Assembly (NCBI GenBank): GCA_035535015.1
Contig: DATLQU010000011.1
Span: 62,001-126,000 of the forward strand
DNA: 64,000 nucleotides
Origin: Palsa-661 sp035535015
GTDB lineage: Bacteria > Actinomycetota > Acidimicrobiia > Acidimicrobiales > UBA8190
Reading direction: 5' to 3'
The notes below the pieces were generated by a model. The model was not told the origin of the DNA, ran no database searches, and saw only the letters and a program-made list of their open reading frames with translations. Of the stretch, positions 44,946 to 52,878 are shown one piece after another. The position numbers were made by a program, and so were the translations under genes. Position 1 is the stretch's first letter. Each line of letters starts with the position of its first letter.

Positions 44946-47366
44946 CTACCGACCGGCGGTGTCGCTCGCGATGGCGCGCCGGGCGTCGTCCTCGAGACGC
45001 CGGATCCTCTCGCCGTCGGTGATCTTGCTCCCGCTGGCACGGTCACGGACGTAGAAGGCGTCGACCACCTCGTTGCCGAAGGTCGAGACACGAGCGGCGA
45101 CGACGTCGAGGTCGAGGGCGAACAGAGCGGAGGTGATCCGGTAGAGCAGGCCCACGGCGTCGGGGGCCCGGATCTCGATCACCGTCGACGTGGTCGATGC
45201 CGCCTCCAGTGCCGTCACCTCGGTGGGGATGGGGCGCGGTGACGTCGCCCTGTGCTCGGCGGCATAGGCCTGTGCCTGCTGGGCCAACCGCTGCTCGAGG
45301 GGCAGGGTCCCGCGCAGGGTGGCGTCGATCTCGTCGGCCACGAGCTTCCAGTCGGGCCAGCGGCCACGCGACGGCTCGACCAAGAAGAGCTCGACGGCGA
45401 AGTCGCCCTCCCCGCTCACATCGGCCGACCGGACGTTCAGCCCGTGGAGGGCGAGGACGCCCGTGACCGTGGCCAACAGGCCCGGACGGTCCCTGGCCAC
45501 CACCGTGACTTCGGGTCCGGTGGCGGTCACGATCGATCGACCGAGCTTCTGGACCTGTCCCATGAAACCGCGATGGCGGTCGGTGACCACCGAGGCGCGG
45601 GCGGGCACGTCGGCCCCGGCCAGGCGCGCCTCGGTGCGCCGGACGAGCTCGGCCACGAGACCGGCCTTCCACGATCCCCACGCCGCCGGACCGGTGGCCC
45701 GGCTGTCGGCTTCGGTCAGAGCGGCCAGCAGCTCGAGCCGGGTGCGGTCTCCCACGGCGCTCACCACGGCATCCACCGTCGCCGGGTCATCGAGGTCGCG
45801 GCGGGTGGCCAACTCGGACAGAAGCAGATGGTTGCGCACCAGGCTCACCAGGATGGCCACGTCCTCGTCGGGGAAACCGAAGCGCCGACCCATGTCGGCC
45901 ACCACCACCACACCGACGTCGGTGTGGTCGCCGGGGAAACCCTTGCCGATGTCATGCAGCAGGGCCCCGATCAGCAGAAGGTCGGGCCGGTCGACCCCGT
46001 GGGCCAGCGGTGCCGCCTCGGCCGCGGCCTCGAGCAGATGCCGGTCCACCGTGAAGCGGTGGAAGGCATTGCGCTGAGGCTTGTTGCGTACCGCCGCCCA
46101 TTCGGGGATCAGCCGGCTGAGCAGCCCCCGTTGGTCGAGGGACTCCACGGCGGAAACGGCCGGCGCCCCGGCCGCCAGTATCCGTACCAGGGCCTGGCGG
46201 ACGTCGTCGGGCCAGGGTGACGGCGGGACGGGTGAGCCGGCGGAAAGGACGTCGAGGGTGCTCCGGGCGATGGGCAGGTCCCGTTCGGCGGCCACGGCGG
46301 CGATCCGAAAGGGCAGGCCGGGGTCACCGGTCACGTCGGCGTCCCCACCGAGGACCACCGTCTCCATGTTATCGGTGCTGTCTTTGCCCCCGACCAGGGC
46401 CACACCGGGCTCGATCGGGCGGGTCACGGCGCCGGAGCCGAGCGAGCCCGACCCGTCGCCTCGTGCCCGTTTGCCCACCCGCCAGCGCCGACCGGCCCCC
46501 GAGGACTGGCTCCAAAGCGCATGTCGACGCCAGACGTCGTCGGCCACCCAGACCACGGTCCGCCCGGCCTCGGAGATGGAAGCCATCAGAGCGTCGGCGC
46601 TGTCGACGCCCAGGGCGCGGGCCACCTGGTCCTGCTCCTGGAGCAGCAAACGGTCGCTCGCCCGGCCCGTGGTCCGGTGCAGCTCCACCCGCGCCGCCGT
46701 CAGGGTCCGGCGCGGACCCTCCAAGCTCGAGATATCCACTTCCTCGGCCAGGGCGGCGATGGCCCGGGCGGCGGCGCCGACCACGTGGATGTCGCGCAAG
46801 CCGCCGTGGGATTCCTTCAGATCGGGCTCGAGCAGAAAGGCGACGTCGCCGTGGGAGCGGTGCCGTTCATCGACCTGGTCGGCCAGTACGGGCAACCAGA
46901 GCGAGGCCCGCGAGCGCCAGAGTTCGAGGGCCCGGGTCAGCAGAGGTGTCACCACCTCGGCGTCGCCGGCCACCAGCCGGCCGTCGAGCCAGCCGAGCTG
47001 GGCCCTCAGGTCTTCGGCGGCCACCGCCAGAACCTCGGCCGGCCGTCGCACGGAATGGTCGAGCCGGACGCCTTCGTCCCACACGGGATACCAGACGGCG
47101 TCGGCGATGACCTTGATGTCCCGGCGCCGTTCGTAGACGAGGACGACGTCGAGATCGCTCCCCGGGGCGAGCTCCCCCCGCCCGTAGCCCCCGACGGCCA
47201 CCAAACCGATTCCCTGATTGTCACCATCGGTGGCATGGTCGAGAAGGTCGGAGAGCCAGCTGTCGGTGGCGTCGGCCAGGGCACGGCAAAAGTCGTCACC
47301 GTGCAGGTCGGTTCGTTCGAGCAGCTCTTGGCGTACGACCCGGAGAGACACGGGCGACGGTATCAC
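44946..47366 (-). CDS. glnD: [Protein-PII] uridylyltransferase/uridylyl-removing enzyme
   Basis: The 806-residue enzyme uridylylates and deuridylylates PII proteins (or adenylylates them in actinobacteria) in response to glutamine. The nucleotidyltransferase motif GGYGRGELAPGSDLDV is at 59-74. The HD domain has LLHDIGKGFPGDHTDVGVVV (about 470). Two C-terminal ACT domains follow (VVARDRPGLLATVTGVLALH and IRAPDAVGLLYRITSALFAL). Length is typical. Its substrates GlnK/GlnB and amtB are not beside it, which is unusual for actinobacteria. Confidence 0.92.
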   Translation of the reverse strand: MIPSPVSLRVVRQELLERTDLHGDDFCRALADATDSWLSDLLDHATDGDNQGIGLVAVGGYGRGELAPGSDLDVVLVYERRRDIKVIADAVWYPVWDEGVRLDHSVRRPAEVLAVAAEDLRAQLGWLDGRLVAGDAEVVTPLLTRALELWRSRASLWLPVLADQVDERHRSHGDVAFLLEPDLKESHGGLRDIHVVGAAARAIAALAEEVDISSLEGPRRTLTAARVELHRTTGRASDRLLLQEQDQVARALGVDSADALMASISEAGRTVVWVADDVWRRHALWSQSSGAGRRWRVGKRARGDGSGSLGSGAVTRPIEPGVALVGGKDSTDNMETVVLGGDADVTGDPGLPFRIAAVAAERDLPIARSTLDVLSAGSPVPPSPWPDDVRQALVRILAAGAPAVSAVESLDQRGLLSRLIPEWAAVRNKPQRNAFHRFTVDRHLLEAAAEAAPLAHGVDRPDLLLIGALLHDIGKGFPGDHTDVGVVVVADMGRRFGFPDEDVAILVSLVRNHLLLSELATRRDLDDPATVDAVVSAVGDRTRLELLAALTEADSRATGPAAWGSWKAGLVAELVRRTEARLAGADVPARASVVTDRHRGFMGQVQKLGRSIVTATGPEVTVVARDRPGLLATVTGVLALHGLNVRSADVSGEGDFAVELFLVEPSRGRWPDWKLVADEIDATLRGTLPLEQRLAQQAQAYAAEHRATSPRPIPTEVTALEAASTTSTVIEIRAPDAVGLLYRITSALFALDLDVVAARVSTFGNEVVDAFYVRDRASGSKITDGERIRRLEDDARRAIASDTAGR

Positions 47367-47460
47367 CGGTCCCCGCGCACTCGGTAGGGGCGGTCAGGCC
47401 TAACCTGGGTGGTGCCGATCACGACGGTGGATCACCGTCCCGCCCGGCATGGAGGGACCC

Positions 47461-47673
47461 ATGAGCACCGTAGAGAAGGGCAAGGGATCCGGCTTCCGCC
47501 TGATCGACACCGTGATCGTGGCCGCCGCCGTCGTCGGCGGCATCTTCGTCTTGCTCTGGGCGCTGCGCATCGCCGCCGGACTCTTTCTCTTCGCCTTCAA
47601 GCTGGCCATCCTGGTGGTGATCGTGGTCGTCGTCATCCGGCTCGTCCACCTCTTCACCCGCAACGGCGACTGA
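47461..47673 (+). CDS. Small two-helix membrane protein, 70 residues
   Basis: ATG 47461 has GGAGG five bases upstream and is preferred over ATG 47449. The chain is MSTVEKGKGSGFRLIDTVIV, then two hydrophobic stretches (AAAVVGGIFVLLWALRIAAG and FAFKLAILVVIVVVVIRLVH) and a short polar tail. The function is unknown. Its 3' end is duplicated as a 21-bp unit just after the stop. Confidence 0.65.
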   Translation: MSTVEKGKGSGFRLIDTVIVAAAVVGGIFVLLWALRIAAGLFLFAFKLAILVVIVVVVIRLVHLFTRNGD

Positions 47674-47694
47674 TTCACCGGCAACGGCGACTGA
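47653..47694 (+). repeat. 21-bp tandem duplication that includes the stop codon
   Basis: The 21-nt segment at 47653-47673 (starts TTCACCCGC, ends GACTGA) is repeated at 47674-47694 with one change, copying seven codons including TGA. The duplication leaves the protein end unchanged. Confidence 0.9.
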
Positions 47695-47752
47695 CGACTC
47701 CAGCCCCGCCATCGGCCCCCGGCCCGGATCGAGCGGGCTCAGGTGGCACGGC

Positions 47753-48781
47753 TCAGGTCTTGGCCATCTCCTCGTACAGCTCCACGTGTTCGGCCACCAT
47801 GCGCTCGGTGGAGAAATAGCCCTCCACCGCGGCACGGCAGTCTTCCCGGCGGAGATCGCCGAGCCGTCCGAGGGCCTCGACCATGGCGTCGTCGTCGTCA
47901 CAGAGGAAGCCGGTGGTCCCATCGTCCACCACCTCGGGTGCCGCCCCCTCACGAAAGGCGAGGACGGGTGTCCCGCAGGCCATGGCCTCGAGCATCACCA
48001 TGCCGAACGGCTCGTTCCAGCGGATGGGGAACAGCAGGGCCCGGGCGTTGGCCAGGAGCTCGACCTTGCGTTCGTGCGGCACCTCGCCCAGATAGACGGC
48101 GTCGGGGCCCAGGAGAGGGGCGACGTGCTGGTCGAAGTAGGCGCGCTCCCAGGGCTCGCGCATCTTGGCCGCCATGAGCAACCGGAACCCGGCGGCCCGG
48201 GCGATGGCGATGGCCCGGTGCGCTCCCTTGTCGGCGGCCATCCGCCCGAGGAAGACCAAGTATTCGCCGTCGGCGTCGCCGCCGCCGTTTCCGAAGGGGA
48301 AGGCCGATGCGTCGAGACCGTGGTGGATGACCCGGGCGATGGGAACGTCGGGCGCGGCCCGATGCTGGGCGTGGGAGATGGCGATGATGGGCACCCGGGG
48401 ACCGAGGGCCGAGTAGAGGTCGGTCAGCTCGGCGTTGAACGGGCCGTGAATGGTGGTGACCACGGGTAGGCCCGGGAAGCGCTCGGAGTAGAAGGGGCCC
48501 ATGACGGTGTGGTCGTGGACCACGTCGTGGTCGGCCACGGCGCCGTAGGCGTGGATGACGTGGCGGAGCTCGGGCACGGCCATGCCGATCCGCATCCCCT
48601 CGGCGTGCTCCAGAGCCCATTTCTTGGGCACCGGGCAGGTGGAATCGCCGGTGGTGAAGAGGGTGACGTCATGGCCGGCGGTCACCAGGCCCCGGGCCAT
48701 CTGGTCCACGACCAGCTCGATCCCCCCGTACAGCGGCGGTGGGATCGGTGTCCACGGTGGGGCGATGAGGGCGATCCGCAT
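47753..48781 (-). CDS. Glycosyltransferase family 4
   Basis: The 342-residue product begins MRIALIAPPWTPIPPPLYGG, the acceptor-side start of GT4 enzymes. The Rossmann halves include VVTTIHGPFNAELTDLYSAL and ISHAQHRAAPDVPI. The donor site is in YLVFLGRMAADKGAHRAIAI (about 190). The EPFGMVMLEAMACGTPVLAF block (E-x7-E motif) lies near 265-285. It probably adds a hexose to a lipid, polysaccharide or small molecule. It is a single gene; ATG 48781 is preferred over the upstream in-frame start. Confidence 0.9.
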   Translation of the reverse strand: MRIALIAPPWTPIPPPLYGGIELVVDQMARGLVTAGHDVTLFTTGDSTCPVPKKWALEHAEGMRIGMAVPELRHVIHAYGAVADHDVVHDHTVMGPFYSERFPGLPVVTTIHGPFNAELTDLYSALGPRVPIIAISHAQHRAAPDVPIARVIHHGLDASAFPFGNGGGDADGEYLVFLGRMAADKGAHRAIAIARAAGFRLLMAAKMREPWERAYFDQHVAPLLGPDAVYLGEVPHERKVELLANARALLFPIRWNEPFGMVMLEAMACGTPVLAFREGAAPEVVDDGTTGFLCDDDDAMVEALGRLGDLRREDCRAAVEGYFSTERMVAEHVELYEEMAKT

Positions 48782-48929
48782 GGCCTGATTCAACCACCCA
48801 TGGGCCCCGGGTCTGTGCCCCGGGGAGGCTGGCGCCCGGACAAGGGCCCCCGGGCGGCGAGACGCAGGCTACGAGATGGCCTGACCCATCCAAGAAGCCG
48901 GGTCCCATTCGATAGGCTCGCTATCTTGC

Positions 48930-49001
48930 GGCGGCGTGGCCGAGTGGTTTAGGCAGGGGCCTGCAAAGCCCCGTACGGCGGTTCGATTCCGCCCGCCGCC
49001 T
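48930..49001 (+). tRNA. tRNA-Cys (GCA)
   Basis: The acceptor stem GGCGGCG (48930-48936) pairs with CGCCGCC (48994-49000). The D-arm GCCGAGTGGTTTAGGC is followed by the anticodon stem GGGGC and loop CTGCAAA, giving anticodon GCA, and GCCCC. The T-arm is GGCGGTTCGATTCCGCC. The discriminator base is T49001. CCA is not encoded. Confidence 0.96.
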
Positions 49002-49034
49002 CGAAATGTTCCTCCCGATAGGCGACGGTCGGCG

Positions 49035-49901
49035 TCAGTTCGTCGGCGCCTTGGCGTAGTCCCACACCAGGTCGGCGTTTCCTTCGGCACCGAGGAGCAG
49101 CTTGCCCGGATGCTCCTTGTCGATGTGCCCGATGAGCCCCCGATAGATCGAGTAGCCCACCAGCTCCTGCAGGCGTCGCGGAAAGCGCTTGACGGTGGCG
49201 GCGGGAATGCCGAGCTGCTGATTCTCCTGCTGCCGGAGGAAGCCGGCGCAGTAATTCATGGCCAGGCCGACCCTGCGTCGCTCCGTCTGATTCGCCCCGC
49301 CACCGTGCCACAGGCTCCCGACCCAGACGAGGACACTGCCTTTGGACATCTCGGCCGGGATCGAGTCGTAATGCTGGAAAGCAACGGGGGAGTGGTCGGC
49401 CGTGTGGGTCCCCGGACAAAGACGGGTGGCGCCGTTCTCCTCGGTGAAGTCGGTGATGGCCCACATCGTGTTGCAGATGATGGGGGGGTGTGGCTTCGGG
49501 AGACCGATGACCTGGTCGTCGGCATGGATCATCTGGGCCGCCTCGTCGGGACCGATGGCGATGGAGGAGAGCGAGGAGACCAAGAGGCCCGGATCAAGAA
49601 CCTTCTCCACGATGGGCAGGACGTTCGGATGGACGGGGATCCGCTCATAGAGCGCTCCGTGCACGAGGAGGTTATAGATCCGAGTCGTCCGGACCCCTTC
49701 GAAGAGGTTGTCGGCGGGGACGATGCCGAGCGCTCGCTCCAGCCGGAGCAGGTCATCGTTCAGCTCGTCGACAAGATCGGGAGCGATGGCGTTGTCGACG
49801 ACGGACCATCCGTCGGCCCGCACACGCTCGGCGTGGGATTCGATGACGGCATCATCGAGCGTCCGGGTGTCGGTGGCACAAGCGGAGCTTGAAGGTTCCA
49901 C
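49035..49901 (-). CDS. Phytanoyl-CoA dioxygenase (PhyH) family protein
   Basis: The 288-residue product is a non-heme Fe(II)/2-oxoglutarate oxygenase. The HxD metal motif is in MIHADDQVIGLPKP (about 139-152). The distal His appears in VGSLWHGGGANQTERRRVGL with the 2-oxoglutarate-binding Arg. ENGATRLCPGTHTADHSPVA is the conserved strand. It would hydroxylate a fatty-acyl or other small substrate. No partner gene is adjacent; it ends 34 bp after tRNA-Cys on the opposite strand. Confidence 0.88.
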   Translation of the reverse strand: MEPSSSACATDTRTLDDAVIESHAERVRADGWSVVDNAIAPDLVDELNDDLLRLERALGIVPADNLFEGVRTTRIYNLLVHGALYERIPVHPNVLPIVEKVLDPGLLVSSLSSIAIGPDEAAQMIHADDQVIGLPKPHPPIICNTMWAITDFTEENGATRLCPGTHTADHSPVAFQHYDSIPAEMSKGSVLVWVGSLWHGGGANQTERRRVGLAMNYCAGFLRQQENQQLGIPAATVKRFPRRLQELVGYSIYRGLIGHIDKEHPGKLLLGAEGNADLVWDYAKAPTN

Positions 49902-50016
49902 AGCTTCCTCTCGAAACGGCTCTCACATCGTCCATCAATCGTGCCACGACCAGGGCGAAGGGGGAAGGGCCCCGCCGCTCGCCCCTCCGGTCCGGTGATA
50001 CGCTGGACCCCGCTGG

Positions 50017-50092
50017 GGGCCGTTGGCGCAGTTGGTAGCGCACTTGCATGACACGCAAGGGGTCGTGGGTTCAAGTCCCGCACGGCCCACCA
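50017..50092 (+). tRNA. tRNA-Val (GAC), carries the integration site
   Basis: The acceptor GGGCCGT (50017-50023) pairs with ACGGCCC (50082-50088), then A and an encoded CCA (50090-50092). The anticodon arm CTTGC-ATGACAC-GCAAG gives anticodon GAC. The T-arm reads GTGGGTTCAAGTCCCGC. The encoded CCA contrasts with tRNA-Cys nearby. An integrase gene starts 132 bp downstream, so the 3' half is the likely attachment core. Confidence 0.95.
50044..50092 (+). other. Candidate attachment site (attL) in tRNA-Val 3' half
   Basis: Tyrosine integrases of this class use the anticodon-to-3'-end part of a tRNA gene. Only one copy is seen; the second (attR) was not found to 64000 by eye, so the core limits are inferred. 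Confidence 0.45.
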
Positions 50093-50098
50093 TTGAAA

Positions 50099-50131
50099 GC
50101 CCAGTTCAGGACGATAAATCCTGAACTGGGC
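50099..50131. terminator. Perfect 13-bp hairpin after tRNA-Val
   Basis: The arms GCCCAGTTCAGGA (50099-50111) and TCCTGAACTGGGC (50119-50131) pair fully around the loop CGATAAA. It lies 7 nt after the tRNA, which suits a tRNA terminator, but no T-run follows. It could also be an integrase arm-binding or core-flanking site. Confidence 0.65.
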
Positions 50132-50223
50132 GGGTCCCCGAAAGCGCCAAAATGGCCCGATGGTCACATTTTGGTCACACGAATTTGCTACGTTGGCCCC
50201 GTCGAGGTGACCGAGGAGCGTTC

Positions 50224-51360
50224 GTGCAGGGACGGGTGTACCGGAGGGGAACGGGCTGGGCCTTCAAGGTCGACCTCCCTCGCGACCCGGCCACCGGACA
50301 GCGCAGACAACGCCAGAAGGGTGGCTTCGCCACCCGCAAAGCGGCCGAAGAAGGCTTGACCGATCTGCTCGGTGAGATCCGGACGGACGTCGTCGCCGGC
50401 ACCGGGACCATCAAGCTCGAGGGCTGGCTCACTGAGTGGCTGGCCGCCGTGAAGCCTTCGCTGCGCCCGAGCACGTACTCCCTCTACTCGACCGCCGTCA
50501 CCAGCTGGATCACGCCGAGGATCGGTGCGCTCAAACTGGCCGAGGTCACCCCCCAGGTCGTCCAGCGGCTCTACACCGACCTGGCTACCTCGGGTGGCCG
50601 GAGTGGTCAAGGCCTGAGCCCCCGCTCGGTCCGGCTGGCCCACCAGGTGCTGCAGCAGGCATTCGCCAAAGCGGTGCAGTGGAAGCTCACGGCGAACAAC
50701 CCACTGGCCTCGGGCATCATCCTGCCCCGCATGGAGCCAAAGGAGATGAAGACCCTCAGCGCTGAGGATGCCAAGGCGTTCCTCGACGCCACCGCCGATG
50801 ACCGGTTGGGTCCACTGTGGTGCCTTCTGCTCACGACCGGGCTGCGACGGGGCGAGGCCCTCGGACTGCGTTGGAGCGACGTCGACCTGGCCGATGCCCG
50901 GCTGGAGGTGCGCCAGACCGTGGTGGCGGTGAAGGGGACGCCGTTGATCTCGGAGCCGAAGACCAAGACGGGCCGGCGAACGGTCTACCTGTCGGGGAGG
51001 ACGATCGAGGCTCTCAAGGACCAACGGGCCCGCCAGAAGGCCGATCGGAAGCTGGTCGGGAGCGCCTGGGAGGACTCGGGCCTCGTCTTCACCACGACGA
51101 CCGGGGGACTGCTCCACCCGAGGAACGTGCTGCGGGACTTCCAGATCGCGCTGGACAAGGCCAACCTGCCCAAGGTCCGGCTCCACGACCTTCGCCACAC
51201 CGTGGCCACGCTGCTGCTCCACGAGGGCGCTCACCCCAAGGTGGTCCAGGAGTTGCTCGGCCACGCCAACGTGGCCATCACGCTGAACACCTACTCGCAT
51301 GCCACCCCAGGACTCCACCGGGAGGCCGCCGACATGCTCGAGGGCGTGCTCAAGCTCTGA
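50224..51360 (+). CDS. int: Tyrosine-type integrase
   Basis: GTG 50224 has GAGGAG six bases upstream and gives 378 residues (VQGRVYRRGTGWAFKVDLPR). An N-terminal arm-binding domain lies at about 1-55, a SAM-like core-binding domain at about 65-160 and the catalytic domain at 175-360. All catalytic residues are present: Arg208 (TTGLRRGEAL), Lys247/249 (EPKTKTGRR), His321 and Arg324 (LHDLRHTVA), His347 (LLGHANVA) and the nucleophile Tyr357 (NTYSHA). It resembles pSAM2/mycobacteriophage-type integrases and should recombine at the tRNA-Val gene. It overlaps the excisionase-like gene tail to tail by 11 nt. Confidence 0.93.
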   Translation: MQGRVYRRGTGWAFKVDLPRDPATGQRRQRQKGGFATRKAAEEGLTDLLGEIRTDVVAGTGTIKLEGWLTEWLAAVKPSLRPSTYSLYSTAVTSWITPRIGALKLAEVTPQVVQRLYTDLATSGGRSGQGLSPRSVRLAHQVLQQAFAKAVQWKLTANNPLASGIILPRMEPKEMKTLSAEDAKAFLDATADDRLGPLWCLLLTTGLRRGEALGLRWSDVDLADARLEVRQTVVAVKGTPLISEPKTKTGRRTVYLSGRTIEALKDQRARQKADRKLVGSAWEDSGLVFTTTTGGLLHPRNVLRDFQIALDKANLPKVRLHDLRHTVATLLLHEGAHPKVVQELLGHANVAITLNTYSHATPGLHREAADMLEGVLKL

Positions 51361-51607
51361 TCGTCACCATCTCCCGCAGCGCGTCGACCGGCACCCGGAG
51401 GAGCCGGTCCCCGATCCTGACGCAGGGGAGCCCTTCGGCCCCGCCGGTCGCCTCGAATCGACGGGCCAGCTCGTAGGCCGCCGATCTCCCGATACGGAGG
51501 AACTTCGCCGCTTCGGGGATGGTCAAGAGCGTGACCTCCTCCGGCGGCGGTCGGCTTTCGGCCGGCTCGTCGGTGTCTACCAATCGGAGATGGTCGTGGG
51601 TGCTCAT
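51350..51607 (-). CDS. Excisionase-like helix-turn-helix protein
   Basis: ATG 51607 follows GGAAGGATCACG and gives 85 residues. A disordered start is followed by VTLLTIPEAAKFLRIGRSAA and YELARRFEATGG, then VRIGDRLLRVPVDALREM, a MerR-like winged helix typical of excisionase-family domains (TIGR01764-like). It would direct integrase toward excision or regulate transcription. It is convergent with int. Confidence 0.85.
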   Translation of the reverse strand: MSTHDHLRLVDTDEPAESRPPPEEVTLLTIPEAAKFLRIGRSAAYELARRFEATGGAEGLPCVRIGDRLLRVPVDALREMVTIRA

Positions 51608-51725
51608 CGTGATCCTTCCGAACGTTGTCCAGTCCGTCGCGAACCTGCTGTCCAGTTCCTCCGGACCGATCGACGGTCCTGACATCAGCGAACGGTGCCG
51701 GCATCGCCTCTCCATTGTCCGAATC

Positions 51726-51815
51726 AACGTCACCCTCAACGTCACCCTCGGATATCTCGCCAGCAGCACCAACGTCACCCTCGGGCTACAGAGGTTTGGC
51801 GGCAACGTCACCCTC
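51726..51815 (+). repeat. Left cluster of the AACGTCACCCTC motif, four perfect copies
   Basis: Exact copies lie at 51726-51737, 51738-51749, 51771-51782 and 51804-51815. The first two touch; the next two follow at 33-bp steps. A lone copy with one change lies inside at 52127-52138. The same motif forms the right cluster on the opposite strand. Confidence 0.93.
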
Positions 51816-52005
51816 CCAGGTCGGAGCCCTGTCGATGTGACCGAGGAGGCCGACAGGCCAGGCGACCGTCTTCTGGGCCGCACATCAGCCTTCCCCCGGT
51901 ATCGAGCCGAGGGTGTGCTGTACCCGCCCGGTCCGGCGGGGCACCGTACGGGGGCGCACGCCCTCCCGTGTGGCCACTCACGACGGATCACGGAGCCACG
52001 TTGCT

Positions 52006-52055
52006 CGGGGATCGAGAGAGGCGCCCAGGCGGGCATCGAGCCCGCCACGGCCGCC
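52006..52055 (+). repeat. 50-bp repeat, copy A
   Basis: It matches copy B (52314-52363) at 48 of 50 bases and shares its core, CGCCCAGGCGGGCATCGAG, with inverted copy C. A weaker match continues for about 50 bp. Copy A is followed by a lone motif copy at 52127. Confidence 0.9.
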
Positions 52056-52313
52056 TGGGTGACTCAGCACATCGGCTCCGCCAAAGCGGTACGGAACAGA
52101 TCCACACCTGTGCATCATTTGATGCCAACGTCACCCTGAGCTCAATTCCCGGTCGTAGCGGGCCAGGATCTCAACCCTGGGTGCGAGAGCGGCTCCCCTC
52201 GACGTCGAGCCGAGGGGAGCCGGCTCCCCGATAGCCGTGGTGGAGCCGATCCAGGGGCTTCGTATCAGATGTCCTCGGTGCTCACACAGGGCCCGGCGCA
52301 GTGACCCCGCCGT

Positions 52314-52363
52314 CGGGGATTGAGAGAGGCGCCCAGGCGGGCATCGAGCCCGCCAAGGCCGCC
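52314..52363 (+). repeat. 50-bp repeat, copy B
   Basis: It is a direct repeat of copy A, 308 bp further on, and leads into the 56-bp palindrome 45 bp downstream. Confidence 0.9.
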
Positions 52364-52407
52364 TTGATGACACAGCAGATCGACTCAGCGGAAGCGGGAC
52401 AGATCAT

Positions 52408-52463
52408 GTCCACACAGTTGCATGGTTATCCCGGGCCCGGGATAACCTTGCATGTGTGTGGAC
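52408..52463. promoter_or_regulatory. 56-bp near-perfect palindrome
   Basis: The outer arms GTCCACACA (52408-52416) and TGTGTGGAC (52455-52463) match, as do the inner arms GGTTATCCCGGG (52424-52435) and CCCGGGATAACC (52436-52447), with no loop. In all, 25 of 28 base pairs match. A gene-free setting, symmetry and the flanking motif copies suggest a protein-binding site, such as an origin, resolution site or operator. Confidence 0.85.
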
Positions 52464-52489
52464 ATTGAATGTACCGGTCTGGCGGAGCC

Positions 52490-52501
52490 GAGGGTGACGT
52501 T
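52490..52501 (-). repeat. Lone motif copy, minus orientation
   Basis: GAGGGTGACGTT lies directly beside repeat copy C, in the mirrored arrangement of copy A with its motif at 52127. Confidence 0.85.
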
Positions 52502-52512
52502 CTCATCGGCGA

Positions 52513-52543
52513 CCATGGCGGGCTCGATGCCCGCCTGGGCGCC
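52513..52543 (-). repeat. 31-bp repeat, copy C (inverted)
   Basis: The reverse complement carries the core shared with A and B, GGCGCCCAGGCGGGCATCGA followed by GCCCGCCATGG. Copies A and C thus form an inverted pair around B and the palindrome. Confidence 0.88.
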
Positions 52544-52878
52544 GCTTCGTGAGGGAAGCCGATGTGACGGGCCGATCATTCGGCTGTGAGCGTGCACTAC
52601 GAGACCCTCACCGCGCTGCCTTCCAAGATGAGCGAAGCCAGCGACTCGCCACAGCCGGCCAGAAGGGCCGGAGAGGCGAGAGCGGACCCGGGTCAGGGTT
52701 GGTGGGTGCCCGTCCCGCCAAGGGGCCGCTGACGCAATCGTGTCCGGCCGTCTCCGGAGGGGTCGATCGACCCAGAAACGCAGAGCGTCTCAGCCGTCCC
52801 CCAATCGCTTTTCGACGGAACTTGGTCGGAGCCGGAACCACGGCCGTCATGCTGGCTGTGATCGTTCTTCTCAGGCGT

